This document shows, one piece after another, positions 18,670-28,285 of a stretch of DNA of 64,000 nt. Within the stretch, counting starts at the first letter, position 1; the number at the start of each line of letters is the position of its first letter. Position numbers and translations under genes: made by a program. The DNA comes from an uncultured Lachnospiraceae bacterium. Its GTDB lineage: Bacteria; Bacillota; Clostridia; Lachnospirales; Lachnospiraceae. The notes beneath the pieces were generated by a model, which saw only the letters and a program-made list of their open reading frames with translations, was not told the origin of the DNA and did not search any database. Where the stretch lies: assembly GCA_902786365.1 (NCBI GenBank), contig CADACD010000005.1, positions 107,853 to 171,852 of the forward strand, read 5' to 3'.

Positions 18670-19293
18670 TTAAATCACATCACGATTTACCTTTGAATAT
18701 ACACATCCACAATAATCTTGTCTGTATAAATCATATATTTTAGATAATTCTACTGACCTCTTATACCCATTTTTCTTTTTAAAATCTGAATATAAATATG
18801 GTATATCATATTCCTCTGACAATCTTCTTCCGATTTCATTTAACTTATCTGCATTTTTTAAGGGACTGATAGATAAGGTTGTGGTAAAATAGTCAAAGTT
18901 TCCTTCTTTGGCATACTTTGCCGCTTCCTTAAGACGCAATTCATAGCACTTAAAACAACGTTCACCGCCTTCCGGTTCCTGTTCGTGTCCTTTAGCAATC
19001 TCATAGAATTTTTCCGGCTCATATTCCGTACCAATCAAAGAAATTTTATTTTTTGCGGGAAGATTTTCAATCAGTCTTTTCAGTTCGTCTGTTCTGTATT
19101 CATATTCTTCCTTTGGAAAAATATTGGGGTTATAATAAAGTACAGTTATTTTAAAATATTCGGAAAGATATTCCAGTACATAACTGCTGCAAGGAGCGCA
19201 ACAACTGTGCAACAACAGTGTCGGAATTTTATCTTCTTTGGTAAGTTTTTGAATTTCTTCATCTAATAATTTCTGATAATTTATTTTATTCAT
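18670..19293 (-). CDS. queH: Epoxyqueuosine reductase QueH
   Basis: DUF208-family iron-sulfur protein that carries out the last step of queuosine synthesis in tRNA, in place of the cobalamin-dependent QueG. Cysteine motifs are all present: HSCCAPCSS near the N-terminus, GGERCFKCYELRL in the middle and QDYCGCVYS at the end. About 207 residues from the ATG at 19293, which has GAGG eight bases upstream. It lies between the Nudix gene and the small membrane-protein gene; no other queuosine genes are in the window. Confidence 0.92.
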   Translation of the reverse strand: MNKINYQKLLDEEIQKLTKEDKIPTLLLHSCCAPCSSYVLEYLSEYFKITVLYYNPNIFPKEEYEYRTDELKRLIENLPAKNKISLIGTEYEPEKFYEIAKGHEQEPEGGERCFKCYELRLKEAAKYAKEGNFDYFTTTLSISPLKNADKLNEIGRRLSEEYDIPYLYSDFKKKNGYKRSVELSKIYDLYRQDYCGCVYSKVNRDVI

Positions 19294-19375
19294 TTTAAAA
19301 ACCTCATTCATTGCCACTGTGTTAATTCTACAAACAGTAACAAGTCCTCGTCCTTTCTATTATTGCAATAAAATT

Positions 19376-19423
19376 TAGAGATGAACAATTTGAAAATAAA
19401 GTTTACCAACTTGCTCATCTCTA
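19376..19423 (-). terminator. Hairpin after the Nudix gene, probable terminator
   Basis: A 13-bp stem (TAGAGATGAACAA at 19376-19388 with TTGCTCATCTCTA at 19411-19423, one G-U) encloses a 22-base loop. On the minus strand it is followed by AATTTTATT, a weak T run. The position between the Nudix stop and queH fits a terminator. Confidence 0.5.
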
Positions 19424-19474
19424 TCAATATGCTTTTTAATAAAATTTAAAATTAAATAATTCTGATAAAACTAA

Positions 19475-19927
19475 CTAAAAATATTTCTTACTTCCCCAAA
19501 GATTACTCCTTTTTAAATCAAGATATTCATCATAGGCACGCTCTAAAATCTGTTTTTCATTTGCAAATTTCAACAGATGATAGGCCTCATAATATTTGTA
19601 ATATCCCGAATCCAAAAAGTATTCCTCACGTTGTGGCTTACTGTAGTAACTGTCCGCCATCATCAGATACCAGTGAACGCTTTTATCGACAACATCCTGT
19701 TGTGTCGTAAAAGAATACTGACTTTTTCCAATATACTTAATAATTGATGCTGTAACACCGGTTTCTTCACGAACTTCTCTCAAGGCAGTTTCCTTGTATT
19801 CTTCACCTTCCTCTACAGTTCCCTTTGGCAATACCCAGCCTTCATACTTATTCTTGTAGTTCTTGTATAAAACTAATATTTTGCCACGAAATATAACCAC
19901 ACCGCCACAGCTCGTTGCCTCTATCAT
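19475..19927 (-). CDS. Nudix hydrolase
   Basis: A 150-residue Nudix-fold pyrophosphohydrolase. The Nudix box is complete: G36, then E after five residues, then seven residues and REVREETG, the magnesium-binding helix. It starts at MIEATSCGGVVIF and has an aromatic-rich C-terminal helix region (YYKYYEAYHLLKF). The substrate cannot be predicted; the general shape resembles bis(5'-nucleosyl)-tetraphosphatase-like members. GGAGG lies seven bases before the ATG. Confidence 0.88.
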   Translation of the reverse strand: MIEATSCGGVVIFRGKILVLYKNYKNKYEGWVLPKGTVEEGEEYKETALREVREETGVTASIIKYIGKSQYSFTTQQDVVDKSVHWYLMMADSYYSKPQREEYFLDSGYYKYYEAYHLLKFANEKQILERAYDEYLDLKRSNLWGSKKYF

Positions 19928-20100
19928 TGCAATTCCTCCTGTATAATTGGTGTGTCATCTAAGACTGATTATAGTATACATCAATAACAAAATATGTGCA
20001 ACCAAAAATATATAAAATCGATTCATATTCATCATTACCAGATACGTGTGCTGCCGCACTAATTATATCTGCTGTAATATATGGCAGGCTATGAAGATGT

Positions 20101-21657
20101 CTACGAAAAATACGTATCAAAGACAGCTTTTGCAACAGGAACTGCAGGGATTGTACCATCAGGCATATCTTCCATCACAACACAGACAGCAATTTTTTTA
20201 TCAGCGTTTTGTGCAAATCCCATAAACAGAGAATTTGTATGTGAACCATCTTCAATCTGTGCCGTTCCTGTTTTGCCATATGCATCATACAAGTCACTTT
20301 GCAGTTTTTGTGCAGTTCCATAATTGACAACACCCTCTAAGAATTTTTTTAAAATATCAACCTCATTTTGACTGAATAAAGTTCCATATTCTTCAGGCGA
20401 ATAAGTCTTCATCACTGTTTCATAATGATTTTCAATACTTGTAATAACATATGGCTGATATAATATTCCATTATTAGCAATAGCTGAGGCAATCAGTACA
20501 AGATGCAGTGGTGTTATGAGCGTTTTCCCCTGCCCTATTGAAGTTTGCATTGTCTCAAATGTTGATGAACTTGCATTTAGCGAAAATTCACTTGCCTTAT
20601 AAGGATAATTGATTGGTAAATCCGTATTAAACAATAGTTTTTCACAAGTATTTTTAAATTTTCTTTTATCAAGATTAAGACCAAGATTGACAAATGAACT
20701 GTTACAAGAATAGGCAAATGAGTCATAAATATCCTCTTCACCATGCACTCTTCCATTGGCACATTTGATATTATATTCATCAATAGAGATGCTTCCCGAA
20801 CACTCATAAGAATAATTCTCATAATCCGGATGCTCCTTTATATATTCATACAAAGTAAACAATTTGAATGTTGAACCCGGAGTATAAAGACCACTTGTTG
20901 TTCTATTTAACAAATTTGAATTACTGTCATCAGAAATAATATCGATGTAACTGTCAGCAATAATATTCGGATCAAAATCTGGCTTAGAAACCATCGCAAG
21001 AATCTTTCCGGTAGCCGGTTCAATCGCAATCACAGCCCCTTTGTTATCACCCAATGCATTGTATGCCGATTTTGTCAATTCTACATCAAGAGAAGTCACT
21101 ACATTATCTCCTATGTGTTTTTCTCCGTTTAAATCTTCTTTAATAATATCCGTTATAGGAGCATTTGATGTGAGAAGTTTATAGTTACCAAGCAGCTCCA
21201 CACCTGTCTGACCATGCGTGGAATATCCGACAGAATGTGCAAATAACGAGCCAAATGGATAATTTCTTGTTTCTGTGCCATCATCATTTGTAATTGTTTC
21301 AGCCAATACAGTTCCATCGTTTGCAAGGATATTCCCTCTTATTACAGACTGGCTTAAGATTTCTTCCCTTTTATTATAAGAGTTATTTATCACCTCATCA
21401 CTTTCTTTGATTTGAAAATGAATATAATAACCAATCATTCCAAGAAAAATCAAAAGAAAAATATATGTTATATTCATAATCTGGAGGTTGGAAGAATTTT
21501 TCCTTACTTTTTTCTTCTTTTTACTGTCTTTTTCTTTGCTGTTTTTACTTTTGTTTCCAGCCATTTTGCCTTTTTCAGTGTCTATATTTTCTAATTCCAC
21601 ATTTTCAGTTTTACATTTTTCGCTTTTTGTATTTGATTTATCAGGATTTTTTCTCAT
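20101..21657 (-). CDS. Class B penicillin-binding protein (PbpA/FtsI-like transpeptidase)
   Basis: Cross-links peptidoglycan outside the membrane. A lysine-rich cytoplasmic tail of about 60 residues leads into one membrane helix (ITYIFLLIFLGMIGYYIHF), a short dimerisation region, and the transpeptidase domain with the three catalytic motifs: STFK in GSTFKLF, SCN in AYSCNSSF, and KTGTA. About 518 residues. The ATG at 21657 has AAGGA seven bases upstream. It directly follows the SEDS gene, so the two probably form a glycosyltransferase-transpeptidase pair; this arrangement is typical of RodA/FtsW-PBP units. Confidence 0.92.
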   Translation of the reverse strand: MRKNPDKSNTKSEKCKTENVELENIDTEKGKMAGNKSKNSKEKDSKKKKKVRKNSSNLQIMNITYIFLLIFLGMIGYYIHFQIKESDEVINNSYNKREEILSQSVIRGNILANDGTVLAETITNDDGTETRNYPFGSLFAHSVGYSTHGQTGVELLGNYKLLTSNAPITDIIKEDLNGEKHIGDNVVTSLDVELTKSAYNALGDNKGAVIAIEPATGKILAMVSKPDFDPNIIADSYIDIISDDSNSNLLNRTTSGLYTPGSTFKLFTLYEYIKEHPDYENYSYECSGSISIDEYNIKCANGRVHGEEDIYDSFAYSCNSSFVNLGLNLDKRKFKNTCEKLLFNTDLPINYPYKASEFSLNASSSTFETMQTSIGQGKTLITPLHLVLIASAIANNGILYQPYVITSIENHYETVMKTYSPEEYGTLFSQNEVDILKKFLEGVVNYGTAQKLQSDLYDAYGKTGTAQIEDGSHTNSLFMGFAQNADKKIAVCVVMEDMPDGTIPAVPVAKAVFDTYFS

Positions 21658-21757
21658 AAACATTTCCTTTCGTGGAAGTTTGATATTATCATCTCAAATT
21701 GATTTTCATCGGTTTAGTATTTTACTTCTTACTACGCTAAAATATATTTTGATTAGT

Positions 21758-23245
21758 TTAACGCCTTTTATTTTTATCTCGTGTATAGTTTGCTGCTATC
21801 AAATCAATATTTTTTTCTTCAGAATATTCCACGTTTGTGGCAGTCATTTCTTTTGTTATCACTTCCTGCACATCAATTCCGGCAGTAACTGCAAGGTTAT
21901 GTGCTACTTCTGTCTGTTCTGCTTCCATGCGCAATTTTTCTTCATCTTCGGAATAAATAACATACAATCCCTGTAATATAGCAAACACAATCATTGTACA
22001 CAAAACAGAACTTCCACCATAGCTTACCAAAGGAAGCGTAACACCGGTAGATGGAATAAATTTAAGAGCACCGCCGATTGTGAGAATAGTCTGGACAGCA
22101 TAGGATATAGACATTCCAAGTCCCACAAGTTTATAAAACATTTTTTTCTGTCTTAATGCACTTTTGATAAAATACAAAAAACAGGATATACATAAAAATA
22201 TAAGACATATTCCGAAAAATCCACCAAACTCCTCTACAATGGCAGAAAACATAAAGTCCTGCTCTACTAACGGAATTGATTTTGGAGCTCCCTTATACAG
22301 TCCCAGTCCTAAAAAACCTCCTGTACCTATTGCAAAAAGAGACTGTGAAACCTGATATCCTGCACCATCGATGACAGCCCATGGATTACGATATGCTGTC
22401 ACTCTAACACGTACATGTGGAAATATTTTGTAACTCACAAGAGCAGCAATAACGCCTCCTGCCATCCCGGCAAACATATATCTGACTTTTCCGGTTGCCA
22501 CATATACCATTACCACATATACGATAAAGAATATGAGTGCGCTTCCCAAATCCTTTGATAAAACAAGAATGATAACATGCACCCCGGCAAATATAGCAGA
22601 AATTAGGATATGACGGAAATTAATATTTTTACTCAAAAATGCCGCAAGGAAAAACACGTATAATATCTTTACAAATTCAGAAGGCTGAAATGCAAACCCG
22701 GCAACCGATATAGATAAATTAGCACCTTTTGTTGTCTGACCAAGGATTAGTACACCAAGTAAAAATGCTATTCCGGTAAAACAGTACAAATACGTAAGGT
22801 CTGGCAGTCTTCGGAATCGTTTGACAATAAAAGTGACAAAAAAGGATAATATGACAGATACACTTACAATTGCAAACTGCTTGATTGCCATATTATAATA
22901 AAGTCTTGTCAGCATAATAAAACTGATACACAACAACATACACATATTATTTATAAGTCCCCTGCTATAGTTGTCTTCGTATAAGACATCATATATTTTT
23001 CTAAATACGATAAACATTACAATCTGTGCACCATAAAATAAGATAATGGTATTGTCGTGTATATTCATAAAAATTACTATATAAGCAATGAGGTGAAAAA
23101 GAAAAATCATCACTGTCTGAAGAGATAATGCTTTCGGGTGCGTTTTCCTGTTTCTGTCTCTCATGATAATAAAACTGAAAAGGACAAAAAATGACATGAT
23201 AATGACAAATAAATATTTAGAAATACCTATAAATAAATCTTGCAT
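21758..23245 (-). CDS. SEDS-family peptidoglycan polymerase (FtsW/RodA/SpoVE)
   Basis: A 495-residue polytopic membrane protein with about ten membrane helices. The SEDS signature is visible near the C-terminus (PSTGVTLPLVSYGGSS), together with GFAFQPSEFVKILYVFF and LSKDLGSALIFF. SEDS proteins polymerise glycan strands from lipid II. It has a hydrophilic C-terminal tail of about 70 residues. A GGAGG box precedes the ATG. It lies upstream of the cognate-looking PBP gene. Whether it serves division, elongation or cortex synthesis cannot be read from the sequence. Confidence 0.93.
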   Translation of the reverse strand: MQDLFIGISKYLFVIIMSFFVLFSFIIMRDRNRKTHPKALSLQTVMIFLFHLIAYIVIFMNIHDNTIILFYGAQIVMFIVFRKIYDVLYEDNYSRGLINNMCMLLCISFIMLTRLYYNMAIKQFAIVSVSVILSFFVTFIVKRFRRLPDLTYLYCFTGIAFLLGVLILGQTTKGANLSISVAGFAFQPSEFVKILYVFFLAAFLSKNINFRHILISAIFAGVHVIILVLSKDLGSALIFFIVYVVMVYVATGKVRYMFAGMAGGVIAALVSYKIFPHVRVRVTAYRNPWAVIDGAGYQVSQSLFAIGTGGFLGLGLYKGAPKSIPLVEQDFMFSAIVEEFGGFFGICLIFLCISCFLYFIKSALRQKKMFYKLVGLGMSISYAVQTILTIGGALKFIPSTGVTLPLVSYGGSSVLCTMIVFAILQGLYVIYSEDEEKLRMEAEQTEVAHNLAVTAGIDVQEVITKEMTATNVEYSEEKNIDLIAANYTRDKNKRR

Positions 23246-23284
23246 TATTTTTCCTCCTTCTAAACTGTATATAGACAGATATTC

Positions 23285-25594
23285 TTACTCTACTCCTCTG
23301 TTAAAGTGACCTCTTGTAAATTCAAAATTTTCATCGGAATACTGATTATAATAAAATATTTTAATGCATTTTTCAATAATATCCACAGAATTTTCATATT
23401 CTTCAAGAGTCAGATTGATTCTATAATTTTTTGTATGAATTTTGGTAACCTTATCAATTGCTCCTATAAGAGAGAGAGGGACACTGTTATAAATAATATT
23501 GTAGCAAAAATTACAGCAGCTTAATGATGGGAAAATTGTTGATTTTCTGTCTTTTAATTTGGTTATACTATTTTTTCCCTGTTCACATTTATCAAAATTT
23601 TTGTTGACACAGCCGGCAGTTATCATCAGTGGCACCCTTCCGTATATGACTAATTCATCCCTGGTGTCAGCCAATTTCTTTAATTCATTAAAATTAAGTT
23701 CATACGGCAATGTTACCATTTCAGCACCAAGATGATAAAAAAATTCTTTAGAATATCGGTTGAATGAATATAGGGAATTATCTATTCTGAAATTGTGATA
23801 ATTATGCTCCAATATTATTCCGAGTTCATCAATATTTCTTATGATTAATACCGGCATATCCGTATTAAATCTGTCTGTAAGAAGTTTCAATTTTTGCATC
23901 AGATTTGAAATATATTTTTTAGCGTGTTCCCTGTAAATAAATGGAAGCAGAATCAATCCTTTTTTATGGTTTGCATTAATTTTATCGATTGCTGTGATAC
24001 ATTCATCTACAGTTAAAATATCTGTTGAAACATAGATTTCATTTATTTCCGGTACTTTCAGTACACATTCCAACTGTTTTTTTGTGTTAATCTGACATGA
24101 AATATTTATTTTATGATCATATATGTTATTATTGCAGCAGTTAACATCTATATTTTGTATGAGATTCATACTGTTATTATCTTTATTGATATTATCGTTA
24201 TCTGTTTGACTGTTATTATCACCACTAATAATATTTTCATTAATCGCTATTGTTCTTCTATATTTTTTTAAAAAAGTTTTTTCATATGTTTCGATAGCCT
24301 CACGTCTCAATTCATTTAAATGAGAAATAGGTACAAAAATATTGTCATCCATGATGATATTGATATCATCAAACTTCCAAAAGCTATCTCCTGTTTTGTT
24401 AATCTGCTTATATATATTTGATGCATCAATTGGTCTTTTTAATGCTTGTCCTACATTTTCTCCCGTTACAGAGATACATATTCTATCATCAACATTTTCC
24501 GAACCAGATTTTGAAAAAATCTCAAGTTTCATAGGCTTGCCAATTTCTAATGTGATTTTTGCACCTGCTTTTTGTTTCGCTATTTTTCCACAGTATTTTT
24601 CATGAACTTCTGCAATAAATTTTTCATTGTCACTTTTGTATGCAGGTTTCTGGAAGGAAATCATGTTTTTTGAATTATGACACTTGTAATATCCCGTAAC
24701 AGAGCCACTTCTGGTGTATAATTCCGATAGATTTCTCACATCATTTTTGTCTAATTGATAATATTCCATGCCTTTCTCATGATATAAATCAAGATATTTT
24801 CTGTATATTGAAACCACACCGGCAGCATATTCAGGACTTTTCATTCTTCCTTCGATTTTTAGGGAATAAACACCACTATCAATGATTTCAGGAAGGATTT
24901 CAAGTGTATTCATATCTTTTAAACTTAGAGCATACAGATTATTTTTATCATTCAGCTTTTTTCTATTTTTATAAACTTCATATGGCTGTCTGCAAGGACC
25001 GGCACAACGCCCTCTGTTTCCACTTCTTCCACCAATTATACTGCTAAATAGGCACATTCCGGAATAACTGTAACACATTGCGCCATGAATGAAACTTTCT
25101 ATTTCAATATCAACATGATCATGAATATCTTTTAGTTCTGATAAAGATAATTCTCTGGCAGTTACAATTCTGGATGCCCCCATCTGTTTTAAAAGCGATG
25201 CCCCATCTGCTCCTGTAATTGTCATCTGGGTGCTTGCGTGAATGTCAAGATTACTAAAATTTTCTTTGATAAAATTGAAAACGCCTATATCCTGAACAAT
25301 CACAGCGTCAAGTCCCTGTTCATACAGTGGCAGAAGATAGTGATAAAGTTTATCTTCTATTTCGCTGTTTTTAAGAAGAGTATTTACTGTTAGGTATAAC
25401 TTTTTGTCATGCAGATGAACATAATCAATTGCCCTTAAAAGTTCATTGTTGTCCGGATTTTCTGCGTATGCCCTCGCTCCAAATAATTGACCGCCTATAT
25501 ATACTGCATCAGCACCTGCATTGATTCCTGCGTATAATGTTTCTATCGAACCCGCAGGTGATAAAATCTCGTTTTTTATTGTATTTCTTGTCAT
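23285..25594 (-). CDS. U32-family peptidase/collagenase-like protein with DUF3656
   Basis: A 769-residue member of the U32 group. The N-terminal TIM-barrel-like part starts EILSPAGSIETLYAGINAGA, and the hallmark segment is ESFIHGAMCYSYSGMCLFSS followed by GGRSGNRGRCAGPCRQPY. The cysteines are likely iron-sulfur ligands, as in the tRNA/rRNA hydroxylation relatives TrhP and RlhA, so an RNA-modification role is as likely as proteolysis. A DUF3656-like middle region, an Asn/Asp-rich linker and a second barrel-like half with CNFCYNIIYN follow. GGAG lies upstream of the ATG. A terminator separates it from zapA. Confidence 0.88.
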   Translation of the reverse strand: MTRNTIKNEILSPAGSIETLYAGINAGADAVYIGGQLFGARAYAENPDNNELLRAIDYVHLHDKKLYLTVNTLLKNSEIEDKLYHYLLPLYEQGLDAVIVQDIGVFNFIKENFSNLDIHASTQMTITGADGASLLKQMGASRIVTARELSLSELKDIHDHVDIEIESFIHGAMCYSYSGMCLFSSIIGGRSGNRGRCAGPCRQPYEVYKNRKKLNDKNNLYALSLKDMNTLEILPEIIDSGVYSLKIEGRMKSPEYAAGVVSIYRKYLDLYHEKGMEYYQLDKNDVRNLSELYTRSGSVTGYYKCHNSKNMISFQKPAYKSDNEKFIAEVHEKYCGKIAKQKAGAKITLEIGKPMKLEIFSKSGSENVDDRICISVTGENVGQALKRPIDASNIYKQINKTGDSFWKFDDINIIMDDNIFVPISHLNELRREAIETYEKTFLKKYRRTIAINENIISGDNNSQTDNDNINKDNNSMNLIQNIDVNCCNNNIYDHKINISCQINTKKQLECVLKVPEINEIYVSTDILTVDECITAIDKINANHKKGLILLPFIYREHAKKYISNLMQKLKLLTDRFNTDMPVLIIRNIDELGIILEHNYHNFRIDNSLYSFNRYSKEFFYHLGAEMVTLPYELNFNELKKLADTRDELVIYGRVPLMITAGCVNKNFDKCEQGKNSITKLKDRKSTIFPSLSCCNFCYNIIYNSVPLSLIGAIDKVTKIHTKNYRINLTLEEYENSVDIIEKCIKIFYYNQYSDENFEFTRGHFNRGVE

Positions 25595-25618
25595 TGTGTC
25601 TCCATTTCTATAGGATTA

Positions 25619-25669
25619 TCAAAAAAATATATAAGCCGGAACATAATGCAAAGCATAAAATGTCCGGCT
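25619..25669 (-). terminator. Rho-independent terminator after zapA
   Basis: AGCCGGA (25634-25640) pairs with TCCGGCT (25663-25669), extended by CAT/ATG past one bulged A, and an inner ATGC-AAA-GCAT hairpin. On the minus strand it is followed by TATATATTTTTTT. It lies between the zapA stop and the U32 peptidase start. Confidence 0.75.
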
Positions 25670-25702
25670 ATGTAAATTAAAATATTGTCATACATCACAA
25701 AC

Positions 25703-26242
25703 TTAATTATCCCCAAGAGAACTTAAAATTTTTTGAACTTCATTAACCGGTTTGTCCTGTTTATCTGAAGAATGTTTAATCTGTGAAAACTTTGAAGAAT
25801 TACGCTTTGTTACTTTTGCTGATTCTTTTTGGTGATTTTCTTTCATCTCCGATATTCTGGTTTCAAGCTTTATGATTTCTTTTTGGGCATCATTAAGACG
25901 ATTTTTTAATTCTTCCTGTTCTTTTTCATTAGTCTCTAACTTAATTTGTACTGCAATAAGCTCATGTTTAATGTCATATAATTCTTTTTCTTTTATCTCA
26001 AGCTCTCCCTCAAGGGTATCTGCCTGTTTTTTTGCTTTAAAGAAGTCATCTGCAATATTAAGGTTCAAAAGGGCTCGTTGGACATCAATGTTCTGACGTC
26101 TGTATACTTCATCTTCCTTAAATTCGCTAATTTTATTATTGATATAAGAAGCAACTTTCTGAAGATATTCTTCACTTTCGTATCCGCTTAATGTAAAAAT
26201 CTTGCCATCTATGATAACTTCAGTATTGTTTTTTGAAGACAT
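25703..26242 (-). CDS. zapA: Cell division protein ZapA with long coiled-coil tail
   Basis: ZapA binds FtsZ and bundles protofilaments at the division site. The N-terminal domain fits (EVIIDGKIFTLSGYESEEYL, then VASYINNKI). It is followed by an uninterrupted charged heptad-like coiled coil (about residues 60-140) and a polar tail ending QKILSSLGDN. At 179 residues it is longer than the 85-110 of compact ZapA proteins, as often in Clostridia. GGGAG sits six bases before the ATG. It lies downstream of ruvAB. Confidence 0.87.
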   Translation of the reverse strand: MSSKNNTEVIIDGKIFTLSGYESEEYLQKVASYINNKISEFKEDEVYRRQNIDVQRALLNLNIADDFFKAKKQADTLEGELEIKEKELYDIKHELIAVQIKLETNEKEQEELKNRLNDAQKEIIKLETRISEMKENHQKESAKVTKRNSSKFSQIKHSSDKQDKPVNEVQKILSSLGDN

Positions 26243-26380
26243 TTTATTCTCCCTTCGCCTTTACATAGTCTTATTAAATCTGAATCAGAAAATATTTTTT
26301 AGATGATTAAAACATACCTGACACTTTTATATCAATTATAACTTATATAAAATAAATTACAAGTAAAATTTGTGAATGTT

Positions 26381-27409
26381 CTAATGGAGCCAGTTACAGT
26401 TACTATTCACAGGCAAAATACCAAGATGTCTATAAGCTTCCTCTGTCACTACACGCCCGCGAGGAGTTCTATTGATAAGTCCATTCTTTAGCAGATAAGG
26501 TTCATAAACATCTTCTAAAGTGCCTGCATCTTCACCAATAGAGGCAGCAAGAGTATCAAGACCAACAGGACCACCCGCAAATTTTTCAATAATTGTGACA
26601 AGAATATTTCTGTCTGCATTGTCTAGCCCTATTTTATCAACCTCTAGCAAATCAAGCGCATAATTTGCTACATCAATGTTAATTACACCATCATATTTTA
26701 CATCTGCAAAATCTCTTACTCTTTTTAGAAGTCTGTTGGCAAGTCTCGGTGTTCCCCTAGAACGTCTTGCAAGCTCTGCAGCGCCTTCATCATCTATCTG
26801 AACACCTAATACACTCGCCGAACGCTTGATGATGGATTCAAGCTCTTTTGGTGTATAAAATTCAAGCTTACTGATAAGACCAAATCTGTCTCTTAAAGGT
26901 GCTGAGAGCATACCGGCTCTTGTGGTGGCACCTACTAAAGTAAATTTTGGCAAATCAATTCTAATAGAACGTGCAGAGGCACCTTTTCCAATCATAATAT
27001 CTATGGCGAAATCTTCCATAGCAGGATATAAAACCTCTTCTACCTGCCGGTTTAACCTGTGTATCTCGTCAATAAAAAGAACATCACCTTCACCTAAGTT
27101 ATTTAAAATTGCAGCAATATCACCCGGCTTTTCAATGGCAGGACCGGATGTTATCTTTAAATTGACTCCCAATTCATTGGCTATAATGCCGGAAAGTGTC
27201 GTCTTTCCAAGACCCGGAGGTCCATAAAATAATGTGTGATCAAGAGGTTCGCCACGCATTTTTGCAGCATTGATAAATATCTTCAAATTTTCTTTTGCTT
27301 TTTCCTGACCGATGTAATCTTTCAAAAGCTTTGGTCGTAAATTATTTTCAAAGGTGATTTCCTCTGTCTTTAATTCTGTATTAATAATTCTTTTTTTATT
27401 GTCCGGCAT
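26381..27409 (-). CDS. ruvB: Holliday junction branch migration ATPase RuvB
   Basis: AAA+ motor that drives Holliday junction migration with RuvA. The Walker A ([15 protein letters not shown]), Walker B ([20 protein letters not shown]), sensor ([20 protein letters not shown]) and C-terminal winged-helix DNA-binding domain ([14 protein letters not shown]) are all intact. Its 342 residues are normal. AGGAG lies eight bases before the ATG. It follows ruvA by 51 bases. Confidence 0.97.
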   Translation of the reverse strand: MPDNKKRIINTELKTEEITFENNLRPKLLKDYIGQEKAKENLKIFINAAKMRGEPLDHTLFYGPPGLGKTTLSGIIANELGVNLKITSGPAIEKPGDIAAILNNLGEGDVLFIDEIHRLNRQVEEVLYPAMEDFAIDIMIGKGASARSIRIDLPKFTLVGATTRAGMLSAPLRDRFGLISKLEFYTPKELESIIKRSASVLGVQIDDEGAAELARRSRGTPRLANRLLKRVRDFADVKYDGVINIDVANYALDLLEVDKIGLDNADRNILVTIIEKFAGGPVGLDTLAASIGEDAGTLEDVYEPYLLKNGLINRTPRGRVVTEEAYRHLGILPVNSNCNWLH

Positions 27410-27460
27410 TTTTATATCTCCTGATTGATGTAAAATTCGTTGTAATAATATATAAGCCTA

Positions 27461-28069
27461 TCACATCATTTCTTTCAACGCAAGCTTAATGATAGTGCTA
27501 ACATCAAGCTCTTTACCCACAGTCACTTTTTTGACTGCCCCCAAAGATTCTGATGGTGAATAGCCAAGTGCCACAAGTGCATCAACTGCATCTTTCTTAG
27601 CAGAATTATCCTGTGTTTCGTTTGTATTATCTAAGAGAATGTTATCATTTGAAGAATAAACATCACCCAGATTAATCTTATCTTTCAACTCAAGAATGAG
27701 CTTTGATGCCGTTTTTGCACCTATTCCCGGAGATTTTGCAATTGCCTTTGCATCATCTGATAAAATGGCAAGTTTTAAGTTGTCTACAGTAAGTGTTGAT
27801 AAAATAGCAAGTGCTCCCTTTGGACCTATCCCACTCACAGTAATCATTTTTTTAAATATCTCAAGTTCTTCTTTTGAGTGAAATCCAAATAGGCTGATTG
27901 AATCTTCCTTGACACTCATATATGTAAACAGTTTTACTTCTGTACCTGTTCTGCCAACCATCGCAGTATAGTTGGCAGGAACAAATACATTGTAACCGAT
28001 ATTATTGTTTTCTATGACGACTTTATCAACATCTATATCAACAATTGTCCCTTTAATAAAAGATATCAC
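27461..28069 (-). CDS. ruvA: Holliday junction DNA helicase subunit RuvA
   Basis: Tetrameric junction-binding partner of RuvB. Domain I (OB fold) starts ISFIKGTIVDIDVDKVVIEN, domain II has helix-hairpin-helix motifs VSGIGPKGALAIL and SPGIGAKTASKLILELKD, and domain III (DAVDALVALGYSPSES) contacts RuvB. The start was placed at GTG 28069: the sequence GGAGG lies eight bases before it, and the product then begins MISFIKG like other RuvA proteins. The ATG at 28084 would make that GGAGG part of the coding region and has no box of its own. 202 residues. Confidence 0.96.
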   Translation of the reverse strand: MISFIKGTIVDIDVDKVVIENNNIGYNVFVPANYTAMVGRTGTEVKLFTYMSVKEDSISLFGFHSKEELEIFKKMITVSGIGPKGALAILSTLTVDNLKLAILSDDAKAIAKSPGIGAKTASKLILELKDKINLGDVYSSNDNILLDNTNETQDNSAKKDAVDALVALGYSPSESLGAVKKVTVGKELDVSTIIKLALKEMM

Positions 28070-28285
28070 TTTTGTTTCCTCCATGGTTTTGCTTGTACTT
28101 TTCCATCCGATTTAGTAAAGTCATTTTCTGTTTTCACTTCATATCCTAATTCCACTACTAATTTAAACACAATCAGGCTGTCACTGTCAACCTCTGTTTC
28201 TGTTTATTTTGTCGATGTAAAATTAACTTGTACATTCCGAAAAAGCGTCTTTTATCTACTTATACTTTTCTATCATAAAATGTTT

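Noticed and set aside
20101-23245. A specific division-septum assignment (ftsI-ftsW) for the PBP and SEDS pair
   Set aside because: No dcw-cluster neighbours are present, so division, elongation and cortex roles cannot be separated from sequence alone.
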